Shown here: positions 57,419 to 64,000 of the stretch, in pieces
Layout of the letters: each line of letters opens with the position of its first letter
How positions within the stretch are numbered: the first letter of the stretch is position 1
DNA from: Cereibacter changlensis JA139
GTDB lineage: Bacteria; Pseudomonadota; Alphaproteobacteria; Rhodobacterales; Rhodobacteraceae
Assembly (NCBI RefSeq): GCF_003034985.1
Contig: NZ_PZKG01000009.1
Span: forward strand, 1 to 64,000
Reading direction: 5' to 3'
DNA: 64,000 nt
Notes under the pieces: generated by a model
Databases searched by the model: none
Seen by the model: the letters and a program-made list of their open reading frames with translations, nothing else
Told to the model about the DNA's origin: nothing
Program-made: the position numbers and the translations under genes

Positions 57419-59088
57419 GCCAGAGCTTCGTCGACGCTCTGCACGTCGGGCAGGTAATGCACCTTCGGCTCCCTCAGCCCCTGCCCGACCAGCACGCGGC
57501 GCACCTCGAGATTTGCCCCGGTGATGTAGAAGGCTGAGCCCTGCCGCGCCGTCTTGCGCGCCAGAAGCTCGAAAGAGCGCGCGCCGGAGCTGTCGATGAA
57601 GGGCACATGGGTGAAGTCGAGCACGAAGGCGCGCGGATGGTCGGCCAGCCGCTCCAGCACCGTGCCGAGCCGCGCGGCGGCGCCGAAGAAGAACGGCCCG
57701 TGCAGGTGATAGACCACCCGCTCGCGCGAGCTCGGCTCCTCGGTCTCCGCCGCGCCGCCGCGCACCTCGGCCGCGCCGGACATCCGGCTGATGAACACCA
57801 GCCCGCCGAGCGCGAAGCCGACCACGATCCCCTCGGTCAGGTCGCGGAACACCACCAGCAGGAAGGTCACCACCAGCACCAGGGCATCGCCGCGCGAGGC
57901 GCGCAGCAGCGACCAGAATTCCTCCTTCTCGAACATGTTCCAGGCCACCACCGCCAGCACCCCGGCCAGCGCGGCCAGCGGGATGAAGCCTGCCAGCGGC
58001 GCCGCGACCAGCATGAAGGCCAGAAGGAACAGCGCATGCAGCATGCCCGAGACCGGCCCGTGCGACCCCGCCCGCACATTGGTCGCGGTGCGGGCGATGG
58101 TGCCGGTGACGCAGAAGCCGCCGAAGACCGCCGAGCCGATATTGGCCCAGCCCTGCGCGATCAGCTCGGCGTTGGAGCGGTGCTGCCGCCCGGTCATGCC
58201 GTCGGCCACGACGGCCGAGAGCAGCGACTCGATGGCCCCGAGCAGGGTGAAGCTGACGGCGAAGGGCAAGGCCGCCATGACCGCATCGAGGCTGAGCCCG
58301 GGCAGCGCCGGGGCGGGCAGCACCCGGGGCAGCGCGCCGAAGGTGCTGCCGATGGTCTCCACCGGCAACCCGGCCAGCGCCGCGACCAGAGCGGCCAGCA
58401 CCACCGCCACCAGCATCCCCGGCCAGCGCGGCAGGAAGCGCTTCAGCCCGAGGATCACCGCCACCGTCCCCGCCGCCACCGCCACCGCGGCCGGCGTCAC
58501 CGTGGCCCGCGCCGCCCAGAGCGCCTCCAGCCGGCCGATGAACTCCGCCGGCTCGGCGGCGAGGCTCAGCCCGAAGATGTCGCGCAGCTGGCTGGCGAGG
58601 ATGATCACCGCGATCCCGGCGGTGAAGCCCACGGTCACCGGATAGGGGATGAAACGAATGTAGCTGCCGAGCTTCAGCGTCCCCATGGCGATCAGGAGGA
58701 AGCCCGACAGGAAGGTCGCGAGGATCAGCCCCGCCAGCCCGATCTGCAGCACGCAGGCCGAGACCAGCACGATGAAGGCCCCCGCCGGCCCGCCGATCTG
58801 GTGCCGGCTGCCGCCCAGCGCCGAGACGAGGAAGCCGCCGACGATGGCGGTGTAGAGCCCGCGCTCCGGCCCGACCCCCGAGGCGATGGCGATGGCCATC
58901 GACAGCGGCAGCGCCACGATGGCGACGGTCAGCCCGGCCAGCGCATCGGCGCGCAACTCGGCCCGGCCATAGCCTTCGCGCAGCACGGTGACGACCTTGG
59001 GCAGATAGGTCTCGGCATAGGGCTCGATGAAGATTTCCCGCAGTTTCCGGATCATGCCTGCCGGGGTCGAGGGCCTTGCCTGGGACAT
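57394..59088 (-). CDS. SulP family anion permease with STAS domain
   Basis: A 564-aa inner-membrane transporter of the SLC26/SulP family, with about 12-14 helices (residues 50-430; opening [24 protein letters not shown]) and a cytoplasmic STAS domain (about 455-560; [25 protein letters not shown]). Substrates in the family include sulfate, bicarbonate and dicarboxylates; no carbonic anhydrase or sulfur gene is adjacent to decide. ATG 59088 was chosen; ATG 59055 is an alternative. It overlaps truA tail to tail. Confidence 0.93.
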   Translation of the reverse strand: MSQARPSTPAGMIRKLREIFIEPYAETYLPKVVTVLREGYGRAELRADALAGLTVAIVALPLSMAIAIASGVGPERGLYTAIVGGFLVSALGGSRHQIGGPAGAFIVLVSACVLQIGLAGLILATFLSGFLLIAMGTLKLGSYIRFIPYPVTVGFTAGIAVIILASQLRDIFGLSLAAEPAEFIGRLEALWAARATVTPAAVAVAAGTVAVILGLKRFLPRWPGMLVAVVLAALVAALAGLPVETIGSTFGALPRVLPAPALPGLSLDAVMAALPFAVSFTLLGAIESLLSAVVADGMTGRQHRSNAELIAQGWANIGSAVFGGFCVTGTIARTATNVRAGSHGPVSGMLHALFLLAFMLVAAPLAGFIPLAALAGVLAVVAWNMFEKEEFWSLLRASRGDALVLVVTFLLVVFRDLTEGIVVGFALGGLVFISRMSGAAEVRGGAAETEEPSSRERVVYHLHGPFFFGAAARLGTVLERLADHPRAFVLDFTHVPFIDSSGARSFELLARKTARQGSAFYITGANLEVRRVLVGQGLREPKVHYLPDVQSVDEALAQAKGSSG

Positions 59089-59160
59089 CTTGCGCCTGTA
59101 CCGCTGATGCAGATCAGCCAATCGCCGCCTTTGCTCCTTGTCAATCCCTGCGAGAGCCGC

Positions 59161-59667
59161 ATGCAGACCCGCCCCGACCCGGTCCTCCCCGCCGACGAGG
59201 ACGCCCGCGCCCTGGCGCAGAGCCTGCTGCGGCAGGCGCGCCACGCCGCGCTTGGCGTGCTCGACCCCGACCATGGCGGGCCCGCCGTCAGCCTGATCGC
59301 CTTCGGCCTCGATTCGGAGGGCGTTCCGCTGACGCTGATCTCCGGCCTCGCGCCGCATATGGCGGCGCTGCGGGCGAACCCGGCGGCCTCGGTGATGGTC
59401 GGCGATCCCGGGCCGAGGGGCGACCCCCTGACCCACCCGAGGCTGATGATCCGGGCGGAAGCGCGGCTGGTCGACCGCGCGACCGGGGACCACGCGCAGC
59501 TGCGCGATCCCTGGCTGGTCGCGCATCCGAAGGCGAAGCTCTACATCGATTTCACCGATTTCGCCTTCGCGCGGCTGCACCCGGTCTCGGCCCTGCTGAA
59601 CGCGGGCTTCGGCCGGGCCTTCCGGCTCTCCCCCGCCGAGCTGCTGCCCGGCGGGACCAGCGCCTAG
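59161..59667 (+). CDS. Pyridoxamine 5'-phosphate oxidase-like FMN-binding protein (HugZ type)
   Basis: A 168-aa split-barrel flavoprotein. The domain has ARHAALGVLDPDHGGPAVSL, then GLAPHMAALRANPAASVMVGD and HPRLMIRAEARLV, as in haem-utilisation/general stress FMN-binding proteins. ATG 59161 (QTRPDPVLPADEDA) is preferred; an in-frame ATG at 59107 has no better ribosome site. Its TAG stop shares CTAG with the convergent beta-helix gene's TAG. Confidence 0.87.
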   Translation: MQTRPDPVLPADEDARALAQSLLRQARHAALGVLDPDHGGPAVSLIAFGLDSEGVPLTLISGLAPHMAALRANPAASVMVGDPGPRGDPLTHPRLMIRAEARLVDRATGDHAQLRDPWLVAHPKAKLYIDFTDFAFARLHPVSALLNAGFGRAFRLSPAELLPGGTSA

Positions 59668-61958
59668 ACCGGGTTGTCGCAGCGCAGCGTGACCTGCATC
59701 CGGCCCTTCACCTCCTGCGGCCAGCGCAGGTTCACCAGCCGCCCGCCGCTGCCCTGCTCGACCTGCACATAGGGCGTGACGAACTGCACCGCCCCCGCGG
59801 CCGTCGTGATCGCCCCCTCCGCCACCAGCGCGCTGACATTCCGCGCCCGCGCGCCGAAAGGCAGGAACGCGCTGGCGTCCACTGACCAAGTGGCGGCGGC
59901 GGTGTTCTGCACATGCTCCACCGTCACCGGGCTGGCAGTGATCTGCCCGACGCCGTTAAAGGTGTTGTTGCCGATCGTCACGTTGCGGAACCGGGAGAAA
60001 TCCATCGTCGCGACCGAGCTGTCCAGCCGGTCGATCCGCTCGACATCGCCGTTCACCGCACGGAAGGCATTGCCGGTCAGGCTCAGCCCGTTGAGGAAAT
60101 GCCCCGCCCCCTTCGGCGCCAGCACGAACCAGCAGAACGATCCCGCGACATCGGTCGTGGTGAAGATATTGTCGCTCACCGTCAGCCCGCCGAAGGAATA
60201 TTCGCTGGCATAGCCGGGGGCCGGATCATGCTCGTTCGACCATTCGATAAAGCAGTTGTCGATGTAGTTGCCGGTGACCAGCGACTTGGTGTTGGTCTGG
60301 GTGAAGACGATCCCCGCCCGGCGCAGCCCCGCCGTCTCGTCATCGCCCTGGAAGATGTGGTTGCCGATCAGCATGTGCCCGGTGCCGTTCAGGATGGCGA
60401 AATGCGCGAAGCGCACCACCCGGTTGTCGCGGATCTTCACGTCGTTGCTGTTCACGTTCAGCCCGATGCTGCTGCGGTCCTGCGCACGGGCCGGCTGCTC
60501 GTTCGACAGGAACTGGCACTGGTCGATGAACAGCCCTTGGCAGCCCGACCCGGCCGAGGTGACGCCGCGGTCCTTCGGCTTGTTGATCACCGCATCCGCC
60601 AGCCGGAAGGTGCTGCCCGCCATCGGCAACAGGATGGCGCTGGCCTCGCCGTTGCATTGCAGCTCGACATCGGTGATCTCGAATTTCGACAGCGAGGCAA
60701 AGCCGCTGAAATCCAGCATGTACTTGTAGCGGGTGAAGCCGAAGCTGCGCCGCCCCGCCAGCCCGCCCGGCGGCAGGCTCAGCTCGATCGTCCCGGCCCC
60801 GACATTCTTCGACAGCACATAGACCTCGCGCCCCACCCCGGCGCCCGAGACCAGCGCCCCGACGGGCACGGCAGCCACGTTCACCACCCCGGTCAGCCGG
60901 GTCGGCGCGCTGGTGCTGTAGGTCGCATGCGAGCTGACCGTCTCGGTCGCCCAAGCATCGCCCGGCACGGCGTTCAGCTGGCCATTGGTCAGCAGCCGCC
61001 GCTGGGCGAAGCTGGTCAGCCCGGCCAGCGCCGCAACATCGACCGGCCCCGCCAGATCGACCCGCCGCCCGCTGAGGTCCAGCGCCACATGATCCGAGAA
61101 ATAGAACAGCGCCTGCAATGCCTTGGCGAAACCTGCCGTCTCGCTGCCGAAGGCCGAGGCATAGCTGTCCAGATCGAAGTTGCGGGTGCAGGCCAGCCGC
61201 GATTCCGCCGGCATCGACAACCGACCCTCGAAGCGCACCCGCGCGTTCAGCGTCAGATGCCCCTCGACCCGGTAGGTCCCGGCCGAGACCAAGAGCTCGC
61301 GCCCGGTCGCCGCCGCCTCCGCATCCGCGGCGAGGAAGGCCGCCGTGTCATCCGTGGCGCCGTCGCCGACCGCGCCATGGTCGCGCACATCGACCAGCGC
61401 GAGCAGCTTGCGCTGGAACACCGGTGTGGCGTCCTCGATGCTGATGTCGTCGATCCGCACGATCCCGCCATTGGACCCGGTCAGGTCCAGCCCGAAATGG
61501 CCATAGACCGCCGCCCCGCCCCAGACCATGTCGACGCCCTGCCGGTTGCCGGCGCCGACGATCGCCGTCACCGTCACCACCTCGCCATAGCTGGTGAGCG
61601 CCACCGAAGGGCCGACCTGCACCGCGCTGGCGAGGTTGGTCCCGTCCGACCGCCCGGCCCAGCCGGCGATCCGCACTGCCGGCAGCGCGCCCGCCACCGC
61701 CTTCACCCGGGCGGTGACCCGCAGGTAGAGCCCGGGCTGCAGCGGGATCTGCTGGAAGCAGCGCAGCTTCTGCGTGGCTTCGGTCTTCTGCAGCTCCAGA
61801 CAGCCGCCGAAATCCGCATCCGCCGCCACCAGCGCGGCATTCGGCTGGCCGGCATAGCTGCCGGAGCCGGGCACCCCATCCCCGCGCGACCAGAGCGCCA
61901 GCCCCGCCGCGAAGGCCGGCGGCATCAGCACCAGCCCGTCGGTAATCGCCATGTTCAT
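59664..61958 (-). CDS. Right-handed beta-helix protein (pectate-lyase-3 / GH28-related superfamily)
   Basis: A 764-aa protein. Residues 1-200 form an N-terminal domain of beta-sandwich type (LALWSRGDGVPGSGSYAG, then LRCFQQIPLQPGLYLRVTARVK). The classical start of the pectate-lyase-3 fold, VRDHGAVGDGATDDTAAF, follows at about 202, and then many right-handed beta-helix turns to about residue 690 with stretches such as NSNDVKIRDNRVVRFAHF and LTVSDNIFTTTDVAGSFC. Catalytic residues of polygalacturonase are not evident. There is no signal peptide, so export (if any) is by another route. GCGAGGGTTGCG precedes ATG 61958. It may be a surface polysaccharide-binding or -modifying protein. Confidence 0.8.
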   Translation of the reverse strand: MNMAITDGLVLMPPAFAAGLALWSRGDGVPGSGSYAGQPNAALVAADADFGGCLELQKTEATQKLRCFQQIPLQPGLYLRVTARVKAVAGALPAVRIAGWAGRSDGTNLASAVQVGPSVALTSYGEVVTVTAIVGAGNRQGVDMVWGGAAVYGHFGLDLTGSNGGIVRIDDISIEDATPVFQRKLLALVDVRDHGAVGDGATDDTAAFLAADAEAAATGRELLVSAGTYRVEGHLTLNARVRFEGRLSMPAESRLACTRNFDLDSYASAFGSETAGFAKALQALFYFSDHVALDLSGRRVDLAGPVDVAALAGLTSFAQRRLLTNGQLNAVPGDAWATETVSSHATYSTSAPTRLTGVVNVAAVPVGALVSGAGVGREVYVLSKNVGAGTIELSLPPGGLAGRRSFGFTRYKYMLDFSGFASLSKFEITDVELQCNGEASAILLPMAGSTFRLADAVINKPKDRGVTSAGSGCQGLFIDQCQFLSNEQPARAQDRSSIGLNVNSNDVKIRDNRVVRFAHFAILNGTGHMLIGNHIFQGDDETAGLRRAGIVFTQTNTKSLVTGNYIDNCFIEWSNEHDPAPGYASEYSFGGLTVSDNIFTTTDVAGSFCWFVLAPKGAGHFLNGLSLTGNAFRAVNGDVERIDRLDSSVATMDFSRFRNVTIGNNTFNGVGQITASPVTVEHVQNTAAATWSVDASAFLPFGARARNVSALVAEGAITTAAGAVQFVTPYVQVEQGSGGRLVNLRWPQEVKGRMQVTLRCDNPV

Positions 61959-62161
61959 CGCAACCCTCGCCTCCTCGCCACATGCGCGGCGCCCAGCGCC
62001 GCAGGTGAGGCCAGAGGGTTGCCCGGCAATCGCTAACATCGCCCGATCCGGGCGCGCGCTGCCTTGGTTTCTTCTTGGTAAAAGTACTCCCGCCGGAGGC
62101 GGCCGAGGCTTCGGCCGGCGCTCCGGCGGCAATCCGGGCCTGCGCGGGGCCCGCGCCGGCC
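61959..62161. other. Intergenic region upstream of the beta-helix gene
   Basis: This 203-base stretch lies between the osmC stop and the beta-helix ATG, both read leftward. It contains the osmC terminator with the motif GTACTCCCGCCGGAGGC (62084-62100). No clear promoter was recognised. Confidence 0.5.
62078..62128 (-). terminator. Terminator after osmC with the CCGCCGGAGG motif
   Basis: CGCCGGAG (62091-62098) pairs with CTCCGGCG (62121-62128), enclosing a second hairpin GGCCGA (62101-62106)/TCGGCC (62111-62116). Leftward, GGGAGTACTTTTACC follows the stem, giving a T-tract. The motif matches the core of the 75-bp repeat array. Confidence 0.65.
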
Positions 62162-62584
62162 TCAGGCCAGCGTCGCCGTCATGCTGACCTCGGCGGTCAG
62201 GAGCTTCGACACCGGGCAGTTCACCTTGGCGGTCTCGGCGGCCTTCTGGAAGGTTGCGTCATCCGTGCCCGGGATGGTCGCCGTCACCTCCAGATGCACC
62301 GCAGTGATGGCGAAGCCGCCCTCGGCCTTGTCCAGCGTCACCGTGGCGGTGGTCTCGATCCTGTCGGCGGTCAGCCCCTGCTCGCCCAGCACGTTCGACA
62401 GCGCCATCGAGAAGCAGCCGGCATGGGCCGCGCCGATCAGCTCCTCGGGATTGGTGCCCGGGCCGTCCTCGAAGCGGGTGTTGAAGCCGTATTGCGCCTC
62501 GCTCAGCACGCCGGACTGGGTGCTCAGCCGGCCCTTGCCGGTCTTCAGGTCGCCTTGCCAGATGGCCGATCCGTTGCGTTTCAT
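62162..62584 (-). CDS. osmC: OsmC family peroxiredoxin
   Basis: A 140-aa thiol peroxidase that reduces organic hydroperoxides. Catalytic cysteines are C57 (AAHAGCFSMAL) and C123 (VNCPVSKLL). The start MKRNGSAIWQGDLKTGKG is that of the OsmC rather than the Ohr subgroup. CGGGAGAAACGCG precedes ATG 62584. Confidence 0.94.
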   Translation of the reverse strand: MKRNGSAIWQGDLKTGKGRLSTQSGVLSEAQYGFNTRFEDGPGTNPEELIGAAHAGCFSMALSNVLGEQGLTADRIETTATVTLDKAEGGFAITAVHLEVTATIPGTDDATFQKAAETAKVNCPVSKLLTAEVSMTATLA

Positions 62585-62685
62585 CGCGTTTCTCCCGTGA
62601 TATGGCGGGGCATGCACCCCCGCTAACCAACCCCCGCGCCACGGCCCGGTTCCCGGGACCGTCGGCCGCCGCCCGCCATGGCAAT

Positions 62686-62720
62686 GCCGTCCAAGGGGCC
62701 TCGATGGCCCCGAGGACGGC
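62686..62720. repeat. 35-base double-stem element, copy B
   Basis: Outer stem GCCGTCC (62686-62692) with GGACGGC (62714-62720); 2x2 internal loop AA/GA; inner stem GGGGCC (62695-62700) with GGCCCC (62706-62711); loop TCGAT. Same orientation and geometry as copy A at 32707-32741. It lies 101 bases upstream of osmC and 16 bases after the DUF4864 stop. Confidence 0.8.
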
Positions 62721-62736
62721 TCCCCCGGCCCGAACT

Positions 62737-63165
62737 TCAGGCCCCGACGCCGATCTGCGGCAGAAGCTGCACCCCGTTGATCTGCCAGCCCTCGGCGGTC
62801 TCGATCATCTGGTAGTCGAGCATGTGGATCTCGCCCGCCGCGTCGCGCACCATGACCCGCTGCCACAGCGCCCCGGCCACCTCGCGCAGCTCCAGCATCT
62901 TCACGTCGGAGGGCTGCCAGACCATCGGATAGGCGTTCTGCACCATCATGCCGAACCGGTCGGCAGAACCGAACATCTGCTTGATCGAGGGAGAGGCGAA
63001 GGTGAAGGCGCGGGCGGCGTCCTCGGCAAGAAAGGCGTCGAACTGGTTCCGGATCGTCGCTTCGATCCCCGGGTTGCGCGCCTCCTGCGCGAGCCCCGGG
63101 TCGGTGAAAGACATCGCCACGGCCATCAGGGCCGCAGCACAAGTTCCGCATATCCTCAGTCGCAT
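62737..63165 (-). CDS. DUF4864 family secreted protein
   Basis: A 142-aa protein with a signal peptide (cleavage after GLAQ-E, about residue 27) and a DUF4864 domain with ATIRNQFDAFLAEDAARAFTFASP and QMIETAEGWQINGVQLLP, an NTF2-like fold. It is periplasmic and of unknown function. The gene lies downstream of lysS on the same strand. Confidence 0.88.
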   Translation of the reverse strand: MRLRICGTCAAALMAVAMSFTDPGLAQEARNPGIEATIRNQFDAFLAEDAARAFTFASPSIKQMFGSADRFGMMVQNAYPMVWQPSDVKMLELREVAGALWQRVMVRDAAGEIHMLDYQMIETAEGWQINGVQLLPQIGVGA

Positions 63166-63234
63166 GATCCGACCTTCCGCAAAACGTCCCCGTCAGCGAA
63201 GGGTAGACCGGGACGACCCCGCGTCAAGCCGGGC

Positions 63235-64000
63235 TCAGGCGGCGAGTTCGCCCGCCAGCGCCCGGTCGATCAGCGCGATCGTCTCCTCGACACCGTAGAG
63301 CGCCACGAAGCCGCCAAAGCGCGGCCCTTCCGAGGCACCCAGCAGCACCTCGTAGAGCGCCTTGAACCAGTCGCGCAGCGGCTCGAAGCCGTGCTCCTTG
63401 CCGACCGCGAAGACCATGGTCTGCAGCGCATCGGCATCGAGCCCGCCCTCCCAGACCGCCAGCCGGCCACGCAGATCCTGCATCGCCGCCCGCTCGGCGT
63501 CGCTGGGCAGGCGGAACACCCGCTTCGGCGCCACGAAATCCTGGAAGTAGCGCAGGGCAAAGCCCGCCGCCGCGTCGAGGTCGGGATGGGTCGCAGGCGA
63601 GGCCTCGGGCGCATAGCGCCGGATGAAGCCCCAGAGCCCCTCCTTGTCCTTGGCCGAGGCCACCGAGGCGAGATTGAGCAGCATCGCGAAGGGCACCACC
63701 ATCTTCGACTCGGGCGGATTGCCGCCATGGATGTGCCAGACCGGGTTGTTCACCTGCGCCGCCGCATCCTGCGTCGGATAGGCGCGCAGCTGCTGGTGAT
63801 ATTCGTCGACCGCGCGCGGGATCACGTCGAAATGCATCCGCTTCGCCGTCTTCGGCTTCTGATACATGAAATAGGACAGGCTCTCGGTCGAGGCGTATTT
63901 CAGCCAGTCGTCGATGGTCAGCCCGTTGCCCTTCGACTTCGAGATCTTCTCGCCATTCTCGTCGAGGAACAGCTCGTAGGTGAAATGCTCGGGCTTCTTG
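63235..64000 (-). CDS. lysS: Lysyl-tRNA synthetase, class I (C-terminal part)
   Basis: The window holds the C-terminal 255 or so residues. The KMSKS-like signature EKISKSKGNG is encoded at about 63920-63955, then ASTESLSYFMYQKPKTAKRM. This is the class I enzyme (LysRS1) found in archaea, alphaproteobacteria and some others, not the common class II LysS. The C-terminal anticodon-binding helical part ends VEETIALIDRALAGELAA. It is truncated at the window edge. Confidence 0.93.
   Translation of the reverse strand, partial: KKPEHFTYELFLDENGEKISKSKGNGLTIDDWLKYASTESLSYFMYQKPKTAKRMHFDVIPRAVDEYHQQLRAYPTQDAAAQVNNPVWHIHGGNPPESKMVVPFAMLLNLASVASAKDKEGLWGFIRRYAPEASPATHPDLDAAAGFALRYFQDFVAPKRVFRLPSDAERAAMQDLRGRLAVWEGGLDADALQTMVFAVGKEHGFEPLRDWFKALYEVLLGASEGPRFGGFVALYGVEETIALIDRALAGELAA

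Noticed and set aside
59089-59889. Long leftward extension of the SulP gene over the FMN-binding protein gene
   Set aside because: The opposite strand encodes a clear split-barrel protein there; the extended peptide is low-complexity shadow translation.

Overview
The window is very GC-rich, gene-dense DNA from an alphaproteobacterium of the Rhodobacter/Cereibacter type (Rhodobacterales). Three things point there: a nif cluster laid out as in purple non-sulfur Rhodobacter species, with FixABCX and a nif-linked rpoN; an alphaproteobacterial NifA carrying the cysteine motif CX11CX19CX4C; and housekeeping genes typical of the group, including phosphatidylcholine synthase, class I LysRS and a DUF1127 protein. 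The assignment is inferred from gene content, not from a database search. I saw no rRNA, tRNA, CRISPR array, transposase or prophage.

Layout. 1-1731: the start of a leftward membrane gene, probably a polyprenyl-phosphate sugar-phosphate transferase, then a lytic transglycosylase. 1796-5014: a leftward periplasmic molybdenum oxidoreductase set (2Fe-2S subunit, Tat-exported molybdopterin subunit, dihaem cytochrome c). 5148-6895: two convergent ku genes with four hairpins of one design between them. 7043-8147: a haemolysin-III protein and a DUF1810 protein. 8144-31676: one continuous leftward nitrogen-fixation island.

The nif island reads as four blocks. (i) nifA encodes the activator. (ii) nifB, a 2[4Fe-4S] ferredoxin, an LRV iron-sulfur repeat protein, nifZ, nifT and a SIR2-like gene follow a sigma-54 promoter with a perfect NifA site. 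(iii) nifH-D-K-E-N-X, DUF269, fdxB and nifQ follow a second such promoter. (iv) nif-iscA, nifU, nifS, nifV, nifW, fixABCX and rpoN follow a third sigma-54 promoter with only imperfect NifA sites. NifB, E, N, X, Q and V build FeMo-cofactor; NifU, S and IscA handle iron-sulfur supply; FixABCX and the ferredoxins supply electrons; NifHDK is the enzyme. RpoN is the sigma factor that reads all three promoters, so blocks (i) and (iv) close a positive loop. No nifL, draT or draG is present in the window.

31926-64000 is ordinary chromosome: rhodanese, SPOR lipoprotein, DD-carboxypeptidase, tmk, SMR efflux protein, ruvC-ruvA-htpX-ruvB, prmA, msrA, priA, transaldolase-like aldolase, DUF484-xerC, EF-hand protein, pcs, DMT transporter, ogt-DUF3253-ileS, ycjX-ycjF, truA, SulP transporter, a beta-helix protein, osmC and the C-terminal part of lysS.

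The most interesting signals outside ordinary annotation are: four tandem hairpins with compensating stem changes between the ku genes; a 35-nt double-stem element present twice, 30 kb apart, with covarying pairs; a 75-bp tandem repeat in a divergent promoter region; hairpins at each of the nifH/D, D/K and K/E junctions; a NifA site embedded in a perfect inverted repeat just after nifA; a NifU lacking two of three scaffold cysteines and the central ferredoxin domain; and a SIR2-like protein translationally coupled into the nifB operon.
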